Assembly (NCBI GenBank): GCA_021734665.1 | Contig: JAIPIN010000004.1 | Span: 1-40,471 of the forward strand | DNA from: Kiritimatiellales bacterium | GTDB taxonomy: Bacteria > Patescibacteriota > Gracilibacteria > Peribacterales > Peribacteraceae | DNA length: 40,471 bases | Direction of reading: 5' to 3' | Part shown: positions 8,385 through 18,358 of the stretch, one piece after another | Layout of the letters: the number at the start of each line of letters is the position of its first letter | Numbering within the stretch: position 1 is the stretch's first letter | The notes under the pieces: generated by a model | Seen by the model: only the letters and a program-made list of their open reading frames with translations | Told to the model about the DNA's origin: nothing | Databases searched by the model: none | Position numbers and translations under genes: made by a program

Positions 8385-10481
8385 CTATTTAGCCCCTCCT
8401 CTTTTCGCAATAATCTCGTCTGCGACATTCCTAGGAACCTTGTCGTAGTGACCAAATTCCATAGTGGAGCTTGCTCTACCCTGAGACATAGAACGAAGAT
8501 CAGTAACATATCCAAACATGCTTGCAAGAGGAACATTTGCAACAATCGTCTTTGCATTACCACGTTCGCCAGTATCCTGAATCATTCCACGACGTGAGTT
8601 TAGGTCTCCCATCACATCTCCAAGGAATTCTTCTGGAGTTACCACCTCAACCTTCATAATAGGCTCTAGAATTGCAGGATCTGCTTTACGAGCAGCGTTT
8701 TGAAGTCCCAAGCTGGAACATGTTTTAAACGCCATCTCAGAGGAGTCCACATCATGATATGAACCGTCATAGAGATCTACCATGATATCCACCAAAGGAT
8801 AACCAGCCAATATTCCACGACTCATACCTTCTTGGAATCCCTTATCACAAGGCTTGATGTATTCCTTAGGAATTCTTCCTCCAACAACATGATTAACGAA
8901 TTCATATCCCTTGCCAGGCTCTTGAGGAATTAGCTTGAACATAACGTGACCATACTGTCCCTTACCTCCAGTCTGCTTAACGTACTTCTCATCATGATCC
9001 ACTTCTTTCTGAATAGTCTCGCGATATGCAACCTGAGGCTTACCAACATTTGTCTCCACTTTAAATTCTCGTTTCATACGATCAACAAGAATATCTAAGT
9101 GAAGCTCACCCATTCCAGAGATAATTGTTTGCCCTGTTTCTTCATCACTTTCTACACGGAATGTTGGATCTTCTTCGGCAAGTTTCTGAAGTGCGATTCC
9201 CATTTTCTCTTGGTCTGGCTTGGTCTTAGGCTCTACAGCTACAGAGATAACAGGCTCCGCAAATGTAATAGATTCAAGCTGAATTGGATGCCCATCATCA
9301 CAAAGTGTATCTCCTGTACGGCAATCTTTAAGACCAATAACAGCAGCTATATCTCCTGCTTCTACTTGATCAACTTCACTGCGTGAATTGGCATGCATCT
9401 TTACAAGTCTACCAATACGCTCTTTCCTTGATGTGCGTGTATTCATAATTGATCCTCCTGTCTTAAGTACTCCTGAGTAAACACGTACGAATGTTAGCTT
9501 TCCTACAAACGGATCGGTTGCAATTTTGAAAGCAAGAGCAGAAAGAGGCTCAGAATTATCAGCCTTTCGCTCTTCTTCGGCATCATTATCAGGATTGATT
9601 CCTTTGGCTGGTGGAATATCTAATGGTGAAGGCAAATAAGCTACAACAGCATCCAAAAGAGGCTGCACACCAACATTCTTAAGTGATGATCCACAGAATA
9701 CTGGGTAGATCTTGCCAGATACCGTACCAATACGAATACCCTTAACAAGTTGTTCATCTGTGAGTGCTCCATTCTCCAAATATGCATCCAATAGATCATC
9801 ATCACACTCAGCAACCTTTTCCATAAGCTGTGATCTGTATTCAGTAACTTGGTCTGCCATATCACTTGGAATCTCTACTTCGTCCACTTGCTCTCCCATT
9901 TTTCCACTAAATGTGTAAGCCTTCATACCAACGATATCAATTACACCCTTATGGTCAGATTCTGAACCAATTGGCAACTGAACTGCCACGGCATCTTTAC
10001 TCAAACGATCATGAATACTGGCAATAGACATAAAGAAGTCTCCACCTGTCTTATCCATTTTATTGATAAAAGCCATACGTGGAACGTTGTACTTATCTGC
10101 CTGACGCCATACTGTTTCACTCTGTGGCTCTACGCCCTGTGAACCATCAAAAACAACAATACCACCATCGAGAACCCTCAATGAGCGCTCAACCTCAGCC
10201 GTAAAGTCTACGTGGCCTGGGGTGTCGATAATGTTAACAGTACAATCAACTTCTTCGCCTTCTACTGTCTTTGCCTTCCAGTGACACTGAGTAGCTGCAG
10301 ATGTGATAGTAATTCCACGCTCACGCTCCTGTTCCATCCAGTCCATGGTTGCTTCACCTTCGTGAACCTCACCAATTTTGTAGTTAATACCTGTATAAAA
10401 AAGAACACGCTCGGTAGTTGTAGTTTTACCAGCATCTATATGAGCGATGATTCCAATATTTCGTACGTTTTTAAGATCCAT
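8385..10481 (-). CDS. fusA: elongation factor G
   Basis: 698 aa; [32 protein letters not shown], full-length EF-G. Confidence 0.98.
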   Translation of the reverse strand: MDLKNVRNIGIIAHIDAGKTTTTERVLFYTGINYKIGEVHEGEATMDWMEQERERGITITSAATQCHWKAKTVEGEEVDCTVNIIDTPGHVDFTAEVERSLRVLDGGIVVFDGSQGVEPQSETVWRQADKYNVPRMAFINKMDKTGGDFFMSIASIHDRLSKDAVAVQLPIGSESDHKGVIDIVGMKAYTFSGKMGEQVDEVEIPSDMADQVTEYRSQLMEKVAECDDDLLDAYLENGALTDEQLVKGIRIGTVSGKIYPVFCGSSLKNVGVQPLLDAVVAYLPSPLDIPPAKGINPDNDAEEERKADNSEPLSALAFKIATDPFVGKLTFVRVYSGVLKTGGSIMNTRTSRKERIGRLVKMHANSRSEVDQVEAGDIAAVIGLKDCRTGDTLCDDGHPIQLESITFAEPVISVAVEPKTKPDQEKMGIALQKLAEEDPTFRVESDEETGQTIISGMGELHLDILVDRMKREFKVETNVGKPQVAYRETIQKEVDHDEKYVKQTGGKGQYGHVMFKLIPQEPGKGYEFVNHVVGGRIPKEYIKPCDKGFQEGMSRGILAGYPLVDIMVDLYDGSYHDVDSSEMAFKTCSSLGLQNAARKADPAILEPIMKVEVVTPEEFLGDVMGDLNSRRGMIQDTGERGNAKTIVANVPLASMFGYVTDLRSMSQGRASSTMEFGHYDKVPRNVADEIIAKRGGAK

Positions 10482-10568
10482 GGGTTTGTAAGGGAAAAGA
10501 CAGCGAAATTCTTTAAGATTTCCGAGAAACTATAGGGAAAAGGGGTGTTTGATGCAATGATTATAGAA

Positions 10569-10676
10569 AGGTTTATTAGGTCTATTATGTTGATTAGGCT
10601 TATTAGGTTTTATGTCAAAAAAACTCATAAACTAAACGTAATCAACCTAATAAACCTAATGAACTTAACAAACCTA
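10569..10676. repeat. TTAGG-word inverted repeat between fusA and rpsG
   Basis: AGGTTTATTAGG (10569-10580) and its exact complement CCTAATAAACCT (10646-10657), plus further imperfect copies. Confidence 0.75.
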
Positions 10677-10679
10677 TTA

Positions 10680-11132
10680 TTACTTTGCCAAGTGCGCAAA
10701 CGCCTTGTTTGCCTGTGCCATTCTAAGCACATCTTGCTTCTTTTTTACTGCTGCGCCCTGATCTGAAGAAGCATCCAGCAATTCCATAGCCAATTTCTGT
10801 GACATAGGCATACCCTTGCGATCTCTGGCTGCATTTATAATCCAACGGATTGATAATGCTTGCTGGCGCTTTGGTGGAACTTCTGTAGGAACCTGATATA
10901 CAGATCCTCCAACACGCTTTGGTCTAACTTCAATTAATGGGGTCACGTTAAGCAAAGCCTTGTTGAATATATCTTTTGGATCATCATTTGTACGCGTCTT
11001 AATCACTCCCAACGAATCGTTAAATACCTTACGTGCAATACTCTTCTTGCCACCTTTCATCATGCAACAGATGAACTTCTCGATCGTAGGATCGGAATCT
11101 TGTGGAATATACTGTTTGATTGGCTTAGCCAT
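10680..11132 (-). CDS. rpsG: 30S ribosomal protein S7
   Basis: 150 aa; IEVRPKRVGGSVYQVPTEVPPKRQQALSIRWI. Confidence 0.97.
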   Translation of the reverse strand: MAKPIKQYIPQDSDPTIEKFICCMMKGGKKSIARKVFNDSLGVIKTRTNDDPKDIFNKALLNVTPLIEVRPKRVGGSVYQVPTEVPPKRQQALSIRWIINAARDRKGMPMSQKLAMELLDASSDQGAAVKKKQDVLRMAQANKAFAHLAK

Positions 11133-11155
11133 AATTAGGACTTAGGGATTAGGGA

Positions 11156-11575
11156 TTAGGACTTAGGTTTTTTAGCACCATAACGGGAACGACCTTGCTT
11201 ACGATTCTGTACGCCTTCGGTATCAAGAATTCCACGAACAATGTGGTATCGCACTCCTGGAAGGTCTTTTACACGTCCTCCTCTAACGAGGACGACACTG
11301 TGTTCCTGAAGATTGTGACCCTCACCCATGATGTAAGCCTTAACTTCATGTCCATTAGTTAAACGTACACGAGCAATCTTACGTAGAGCAGAGTTAGGCT
11401 TTTTAGGAGTCATTGTAGTTACCTTTACACAAACACCACGCTTAAACGGAGTTCCTTTGCGTAGAGGCACTTGCTTCATTTTGAGCGCATTCCACGTGTA
11501 CTGCAGAGCAGGAGCTTTAGACTTCTGAATCTTCTTTTTACGTGGCCTGCGGATTAGCTGATTTACAGTTGGCAT
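11156..11575 (-). CDS. rpsL: 30S ribosomal protein S12 (start [13 protein letters not shown])
   Basis: [58 protein letters not shown]; the ORF track start is 21 nt too far upstream. Confidence 0.97.
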   Translation of the reverse strand: MPTVNQLIRRPRKKKIQKSKAPALQYTWNALKMKQVPLRKGTPFKRGVCVKVTTMTPKKPNSALRKIARVRLTNGHEVKAYIMGEGHNLQEHSVVLVRGGRVKDLPGVRYHIVRGILDTEGVQNRKQGRSRYGAKKPKS

Positions 11576-11730
11576 AAGGAATGTGCACCCCCTCATACGA
11601 AGGAGCTCAAGTATTTAAAGGCAGAACAAGCTCAAAGTAAAGGATTTTTAGTGATTTTGATAGCGAATAATACAAGATAGAACTGATTCAATTGAAACAG
11701 ATCCATACTATAACCTAAATATTATGATAT

Positions 11731-13746
11731 TTATGATTTAATATCCTTATCCGAGTCATCTGCGTTATACAACTTCCTTTTATCAGTTACTTCACCATCA
11801 CGAACGCTAACCGCGTACTGACCATCATCTCCAGGAATATCAAATATTCCATCTTTTATAAAATGCACATCAACAGATTTAATAACTACATGAGGATATT
11901 TACCACCTTCGTGCGTGCTAATTGTCCCATACTTAGGCATTAGAACAATTCCAGCCTCAGCCAGAGCTTCCAGATCATCACGGCGCACACCTCCAAACGG
12001 GCTTGTATGAGTTGGACGTGCAAATGGATTGAAATTAACAGTTTTAATCTTATCTCCAACTTGATATCCAATGGTAAATTTACTGGGACCATTCAGTCTT
12101 TTTTGTGAATGATAACCAGAACTTTGAAGCCCACTAAGCATTTTAATAGAATCTATTGCATGAGTTCTACTTTTATCACTAGGCACATTCATTATTAAAT
12201 CTTCAGCAAATTTAATGCTCGCTAAGTATTGTTCAAGCTTAGCATTCTCGTCTGTAAATTGCTTCAGGCTATAATCATAATCAACTTCATTACCACTCTT
12301 AATTGCATCTACCAAAGACCTATATACGCTATATAGCTCTGGATACTCAGAATATTTATTCTGTGCTGCCTTCATAATATCCAATGCATTGCTTTCGTGT
12401 CCTCTTCTGTTTCGATCTATGATTTTATCATTAGTAGCTTTAATATCACTCTCGCTTGGCATTTGATCTATCTCATAAGAACGACCAAAACCACCTTGAT
12501 GAATTTCTCTATTATCACGCGCAGCACCATCGGAAATAAAAGATCCACTTCGAGGAGCAAAACCAGATTTTCGTAATGCCTCACTCTGCTCTGGTGTGTA
12601 ACCGGTTCGCGACTGTGGCCTGAGAAATCTCTGCTCTCCAAAAGCATCTGGTCCCCCATCTAAACCTAAAGCCTTCCAAGCTGCCTCACTCCTTTTTTTC
12701 TGAGTATCAATTCTAATGCGCTCCTCTCGCAATTTATATGCTCCATGCCCTCCTATAATATTTTCAAACGCATTGTAGGCACCTATGCCTCTACTTCTAG
12801 ACATAGCTCTTTCTGCATCCTCACGATCTTTCTTTTCTTTTATTTGTTCAAATCTCTCTCTGCCACCAATCATCCCATAACCCGTCGCTTTCATGCGTGC
12901 CCTGCGTGTGAGTTCGACATTTGTTAGATATTCCTTGTATTCGATCCCAGTAATATTTCTAAATTTATTTTTTAGCTTTATATATTCATCATGAATTTGC
13001 CCATTATTATTCGCATAATTAATACGTTCGCGCTTATCAGGATTCTTATAGTATGTACGATTCTTCTTTTGCCTGTAGCGCGAATGCTGGTGATTACCAA
13101 TATTCTTGCGATATGCCTTACGATTCTCTTCTAATTTTTTAACAATCCTTTGAGCACTCTTAGGCAATTGCTCTAGTTTATTTGCTTCGCCTAGTCTCCT
13201 ATAAGGAAGCTCACGATCTCCTCTTGTTCTATTCTTAGAAGGATGTGCTTTTTTATTTCTTTTGCTTTTTTTAGCAGCATTTTCAGATTCTGCTTTTTTT
13301 CTAGACCAAGCACTTGTTACGCTTTCTAGGCTAACACCAAATTTTAATGCAATCCACCCAGCATCATTCACGCTGGTTGGCAATAATTTTTCTAATGCAG
13401 CCACATCTATTTTGTGATCCTCAGGCAAATGAGGATTCAACGCACCCATCTGTGAAACAAGCGTTTTATAAAACTCATTCCCATAATTTTTTATTTCATC
13501 TGCACTCTTTTCAAACAAATTATCCAAAACATCTTTTAGCTCTTTTCCTTTTTTAGATACTTCTGAGTCTTCAGAATTTTCTAAAGCTTTTATTATTGTG
13601 CGTATTTGTTCTGCCTTTGCCTCGCTTGATAATTCCTTAGGTTCTGATGGCGGATTTTCATCTGGCACCTCATCCCAAATAAGTCTTTTTTCACAGAAGT
13701 GATAGTTTCTAAATGGCCAAAATGTGTGAATTCTATTCTCCTTCAT
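11731..13746 (-). CDS. large hypothetical protein, 671 aa, basic/charged N-terminal half
   Basis: Complete ORF; its start overlaps the stop of the upstream 122-aa ORF (ATGA), consistent with a coupled pair. Confidence 0.8.
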   Translation of the reverse strand: MKENRIHTFWPFRNYHFCEKRLIWDEVPDENPPSEPKELSSEAKAEQIRTIIKALENSEDSEVSKKGKELKDVLDNLFEKSADEIKNYGNEFYKTLVSQMGALNPHLPEDHKIDVAALEKLLPTSVNDAGWIALKFGVSLESVTSAWSRKKAESENAAKKSKRNKKAHPSKNRTRGDRELPYRRLGEANKLEQLPKSAQRIVKKLEENRKAYRKNIGNHQHSRYRQKKNRTYYKNPDKRERINYANNNGQIHDEYIKLKNKFRNITGIEYKEYLTNVELTRRARMKATGYGMIGGRERFEQIKEKKDREDAERAMSRSRGIGAYNAFENIIGGHGAYKLREERIRIDTQKKRSEAAWKALGLDGGPDAFGEQRFLRPQSRTGYTPEQSEALRKSGFAPRSGSFISDGAARDNREIHQGGFGRSYEIDQMPSESDIKATNDKIIDRNRRGHESNALDIMKAAQNKYSEYPELYSVYRSLVDAIKSGNEVDYDYSLKQFTDENAKLEQYLASIKFAEDLIMNVPSDKSRTHAIDSIKMLSGLQSSGYHSQKRLNGPSKFTIGYQVGDKIKTVNFNPFARPTHTSPFGGVRRDDLEALAEAGIVLMPKYGTISTHEGGKYPHVVIKSVDVHFIKDGIFDIPGDDGQYAVSVRDGEVTDKRKLYNADDSDKDIKS

Positions 13747-14111
13747 GCTGATTGAATGGAATCTTCTATATTAGAAATATCATTTGATTCTCCTTTATTT
13801 ATCTTCGCCTGCAACGCTGCAAACATTTCTTTTTTGAGAGCACCCAATTCACCCTTCCAAACACTCATTAATTTTTCAAACTTTTCAAAAAACTCTTCAA
13901 AAGCCTCCTTATAACGAGCCATACGATCTTTATGCTCATCTTCACTTTCATCAAAATAAAGCACGTCTAGATCCGCAATTTGATCTGTCATAAGCTCTGG
14001 CTCAATGTCATACATCAACAGGTTATAGATGTCTTCCATAGTCCACTGGATGCCTTTTGATTGCTTTGTTTGTTTTTTCATTCTTTCCCTTATTATAGCA
14101 GTTTTTAGCAT
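13743..14111 (-). CDS. hypothetical protein, 122 aa, acidic/charged
   Basis: Complete ORF overlapping the 671-aa ORF by 4 nt. Confidence 0.7.
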   Translation of the reverse strand: MLKTAIIRERMKKQTKQSKGIQWTMEDIYNLLMYDIEPELMTDQIADLDVLYFDESEDEHKDRMARYKEAFEEFFEKFEKLMSVWKGELGALKKEMFAALQAKINKGESNDISNIEDSIQSA

Positions 14112-14154
14112 TTTAAGAAAGAAGCCATTTTAAACTTAAATTATGGCCTAAAAC

Positions 14155-14181
14155 AAAAAACCAAGGGCTTTGGACCCTTGG
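14155..14181 (-). terminator. Rho-independent terminator after rpoC
   Basis: On the minus strand CCAAGGG-tccaaag-CCCTTGG followed by TTTTTTGTTTT; perfect 7-bp stem. Confidence 0.85.
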
Positions 14182-14217
14182 CTTCTTGATAATTACAATA
14201 TTCTACTCAAATTTATC

Positions 14218-17200
14218 TTAAGATGCTCTTGACCCTCTCATTTCACCTTCCTGCGTATCTTCATCACCTGAGACCTCTTCGTCTCCTACAAACCTCTTAC
14301 GATACACTTCTCCCGTAGGAATCAGACGTCCAATAATTACGTTTTCTTTTAGACCCTGAAGTGTATCCACACGACGAGTTGTAGCAGCTTCTACAAGAAC
14401 ACGAATAGTTTCTTGGAACGAAGCTCCAGCAAGCCATGAATCGGTAGCAAGTGCAGCACGTGTAATACCAAGTAGAAGATGTTCGTAAGTTGCCTTCTTC
14501 TGTTTTGGCTTAAGCTGACGGTTTTCGTAATCAACTTCTCCAACATCTACAGTTTCACCTGGTAAGAATGCTGTTTCTCCTGCATCAAAGATGCGAACCT
14601 TGGAGAACATTTTTCGTACAATGATTTCCAAATGTTTGTCGTTAATAGTTTGTCCTTGTGATGCGTAAATATTCTGAACCTCTTTAACTATGTATCTCTG
14701 CACTGCAAAGATACCCTTCTTCTCCAAAAGTTCTTGAAGATTAAAGTGGCCAAGATTCAAAGGCTGTCCGACTTCCATATCGTCACCTGATTTGAGCAGT
14801 AATGATTCACGAGCACCAAACTCGTGTGTTCGATCTTGAATCTCGGAATGCCTTACTCTAACAATTCCATATTCTACCTCTATCACTTTTCCTGCAACGG
14901 AAGCCTTAATTGTAGATTTATCCATAGAGGATTTGGCAATAACCGTACGCTCCTTTACTGCATCGCCCTTCTTAACTAGCACATCGTATCCGGCAGGAAT
15001 TCTGTATTCATCTTGACCCTTCTCAGTTGCGAGAATCTGAACAACAGTTCTTCCACTTGGATGAGTGACTTTAACCTTGCCTGCAATATCGGAAAGAATG
15101 GCAGGTGTTCTAGGAGAACGAGCTTCGAAGAGTTCTTCTACACGAGTAAGACCTTGTGTGATATCTGCACCTTCAGCAACTCCTCCCATGTGGAACGTAC
15201 GCATAGTAAGCTGAGTTCCAGGCTCTCCAATAGATTGAGCTGCAATAATACCAACTGGCGTTCCAATTTTTACAGTCTCGTTATCCCCAAGATCTCTTCC
15301 GTAACACTTAACACAAATACCCTTGCGTGTGTGACATGTCATAACTGATCTAACAGGAACTTCTTCTATATTATGTTCCTGAATTTTTTCTATCAGAGCG
15401 TCATCAATTTCTGCATCACGTTTTGCGAGAGTTTCGTTTCCTGATTTCAAATCACTGGCAAGTGATCGACCAAAAATACGATTTTCAAATTTCTCTCCAA
15501 TCTCTTCTGATTCCTTACGTGTAACCACGTTTACCTCATCTGTTCCACAGTCCTCTTCACGGATAATAATATCCTGCACAGCATCTACAAGCCTACGTGT
15601 AAGGTAACCAGCCTCAGCTGTTTTAAGAGCCGTATCGGATTTTCCTTTACGTCCTCCATGCGTTGCGATGAAGTATTCCAAAACAGAGAATCCCGTTTTT
15701 AGATTAGATTGAATAGGCAGCTCGATCGTACGTCCAGATGGATTAGCAACCAATCCCTTCATACCTGTTAGCTGAGTAACCTGACCCCAGTTACCACGAG
15801 CACCAGAGTCAATCACGTAAGTAATATCATTCTCTTCATACTTGCGGAAGTTTTCGATCATAACATTAGAAACTTCGTTCTTGGTCTTAGACCAAGTTTG
15901 AATTGCGTGGCTGTAGCGCTCATCAGAAGTGATAAGACCCTTCCAATAATAATTGTTGATTAGTCTAACTCGTTCGTTTGCAGCTTCTAGCATTTGCTCT
16001 CTCTCTTTAGGAACAATCATATCGCTAATCGCAATAGAAACACCCGATCGTGTGGCGTACTTAAATCCAATATCCTTAATTCTGTCAGCAAATGCGACAG
16101 TTTCTGCACTGCCAACTAGATCCAAAGCCTTTCTAACCAAAACAGAAAGCTTCTTTTTATTCTGAGTTTCGTTCACAAAGCCGAGTGCATCTGGAACAAT
16201 TTCATCAAAGTACAAACGACCAACAGATGTTTCATGAATTGCTTTATTACCCTCGGTATCGGTTAATCGAACCTTAATTATGGCCTGCAAATCTACGAAA
16301 TCTTGTTCATGAGCAAGAAATGCCTCTTCTGGATTTGCAAATGTCATACCCTCTCCCTTCTTTCCTTTATGAATTTGAGTGAGGAAATAACATCCCAATA
16401 CCATATCTTGTGAAGGATTGATAACCGGATCACCGGCAGAAGGCTTTAGCACATTTGTATTGGCTGCCATAAGCTCCTTAGCTTCACGCTGCGCCTTAAC
16501 AGACAAAGGAACATGAACTGCCATTTGGTCTCCATCAAAGTCGGCGTTAAAGGCTGCACACACAAGTGGGTGAATCTGAATAGCCAGACCTTCAACCAGC
16601 TTTGGCATAAATGCCTGAATACCCAATCTGTGTAGAGTAGGCGCACGGTTGAGTAGGACATACTTATCCTTAATTACATTCTCCAATATGTCCCACACTT
16701 CTTTTCCTCCTTCCTGTACCAATCGCTCCGCCCCTTTAACGTTGTGTGCTAGTTCATCTCTTATGATGTGACCAATCACAAATGGCTTGAAAAGTTTCAT
16801 AGCCATCCCCTTAGGAAGTCCACACTGATGCAAACCCAAATCAGGACCAACAACAATTACGCTACGTCCAGAATAATCAACACGCTTACCAAGAAGGTTC
16901 TGACGGAAACGTCCTTGTTTTCCTTTCAACATATCAGAAAGACTCCTTAGTTTTCTACGATCACCTGCTGTAAACAGAGTTTTACCAGCACGTGCTGAGT
17001 TATTTAGCAATGTATCAACAGCTTCCTGCAACATACGCTTTTCGTTTCGGCAGATAACTTCTGGAGCACCAATACTCATAAGTTTCTTCAAACGATTATT
17101 CCTATTGATCACTCTTCTATATAAATCATTCAAGTCCGATGCTGCAAAACGTCCACCATCTAACTGCACCATTGGTCGTAGATCTGGCGGAATAACTTGT

Positions 17201-18114
17201 AAACGTCTTAAGATCATCCACTGCGGTTTTATACCCGCTTTCATTAATGAACTTGTAAGCTTTATTCTTTTCATAATCTTCTTAAGTTTTTGACCACTGC
17301 TTAGAGCACGATCTTTCTGTAACTGTTCAAGCATCTGTTGCATGTCGATGTTAGCAATAATCTCTTCTAGAGATTCTGCACCTGTACCAGCTCTAAATAC
17401 GTGTCCAAACTTCATGTTCATTTCACGGAACTTAAGTTCAGAGAGAACTGATCCAATTGCCAAGTTCTTTAGATCGTCTATTGCCTCTTTATGATTAGCT
17501 TTTAAAGTGTCTATTTTATCCGCAAACTCCTTATCTAGTGCATCAAGCTGATCGCGAGTTGCTTTGCTCTTACCAAGCTGCTTCTTGGCTTCATCATACT
17601 CTTTCTTTAGTTGCTTCTTACGTGTATCCATTGAACTATTTATATCTTTTTCCGCTTCTTCTTTAGCTGTCTGATCAACAGAAATAACAATGTAAGCTGC
17701 AAAGTAAACAATCTGTTCTAAAGTTTTTATTGGAAGATCCAAGAGTAAACCAATACGTGATGGTGAACTTCTTAGGAACCAAATATGTGTAACAGGAACA
17801 GCTAAGTTGATGTGTCCTGTTCGCTCACGACGCACAATACTGCGCGTTACCTCTACTCCACACTTCTCACAAACAACTCCGCTATATCTAACTCCTTTGT
17901 ACTTACCACAAAAACATTGAAAGTTTTTTGTAGGTCCAAAAATGCGCTCGCAGAAAAGCCCATCTGGTTCAGCTCTTTGTGTACGGTAGTTAACCGTTTC
18001 TGGCTTTGTAATTTCTCCTCTAGACCAAGCGATAACATCTTCTGGGCTAGCAATGGAGAGAGCAACTGCATCAAATGAATCAGTTGCGGCGGCGGCAGGA
18101 CGGGCAGGTGACAT
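14218..18114 (-). CDS. rpoC: DNA-directed RNA polymerase subunit beta'
   Basis: 1298 aa; NADFDGDQMAVHVPLS catalytic motif, RAPTLHRLGIQAF, GEPGTQLTMRTFHMGG. Confidence 0.98.
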   Translation of the reverse strand: MSPARPAAAATDSFDAVALSIASPEDVIAWSRGEITKPETVNYRTQRAEPDGLFCERIFGPTKNFQCFCGKYKGVRYSGVVCEKCGVEVTRSIVRRERTGHINLAVPVTHIWFLRSSPSRIGLLLDLPIKTLEQIVYFAAYIVISVDQTAKEEAEKDINSSMDTRKKQLKKEYDEAKKQLGKSKATRDQLDALDKEFADKIDTLKANHKEAIDDLKNLAIGSVLSELKFREMNMKFGHVFRAGTGAESLEEIIANIDMQQMLEQLQKDRALSSGQKLKKIMKRIKLTSSLMKAGIKPQWMILRRLQVIPPDLRPMVQLDGGRFAASDLNDLYRRVINRNNRLKKLMSIGAPEVICRNEKRMLQEAVDTLLNNSARAGKTLFTAGDRRKLRSLSDMLKGKQGRFRQNLLGKRVDYSGRSVIVVGPDLGLHQCGLPKGMAMKLFKPFVIGHIIRDELAHNVKGAERLVQEGGKEVWDILENVIKDKYVLLNRAPTLHRLGIQAFMPKLVEGLAIQIHPLVCAAFNADFDGDQMAVHVPLSVKAQREAKELMAANTNVLKPSAGDPVINPSQDMVLGCYFLTQIHKGKKGEGMTFANPEEAFLAHEQDFVDLQAIIKVRLTDTEGNKAIHETSVGRLYFDEIVPDALGFVNETQNKKKLSVLVRKALDLVGSAETVAFADRIKDIGFKYATRSGVSIAISDMIVPKEREQMLEAANERVRLINNYYWKGLITSDERYSHAIQTWSKTKNEVSNVMIENFRKYEENDITYVIDSGARGNWGQVTQLTGMKGLVANPSGRTIELPIQSNLKTGFSVLEYFIATHGGRKGKSDTALKTAEAGYLTRRLVDAVQDIIIREEDCGTDEVNVVTRKESEEIGEKFENRIFGRSLASDLKSGNETLAKRDAEIDDALIEKIQEHNIEEVPVRSVMTCHTRKGICVKCYGRDLGDNETVKIGTPVGIIAAQSIGEPGTQLTMRTFHMGGVAEGADITQGLTRVEELFEARSPRTPAILSDIAGKVKVTHPSGRTVVQILATEKGQDEYRIPAGYDVLVKKGDAVKERTVIAKSSMDKSTIKASVAGKVIEVEYGIVRVRHSEIQDRTHEFGARESLLLKSGDDMEVGQPLNLGHFNLQELLEKKGIFAVQRYIVKEVQNIYASQGQTINDKHLEIIVRKMFSKVRIFDAGETAFLPGETVDVGEVDYENRQLKPKQKKATYEHLLLGITRAALATDSWLAGASFQETIRVLVEAATTRRVDTLQGLKENVIIGRLIPTGEVYRKRFVGDEEVSGDEDTQEGEMRGSRAS

Positions 18115-18358
18115 ATTACTAGGGGTTAGGGACTAAGTAATTTAGGGATTAGAAACTTTTTAGACATATCAAAGACCGCAGCTCTCCGGGCTGATCGTCT
18201 ATATCAGTGGAGAAACTCCGGTGTTTGTAGGTAAAGTTTACCTTTATATTAGTAGTTTGCAAGGTAATTCTGTGTTCTTTTTTTGTGACTAAGTTGACTG
18301 GTTTTCTAGAACAAATTGTAAATAGAATTTTTAACTCCATGAGTGTAATCTCACACGC

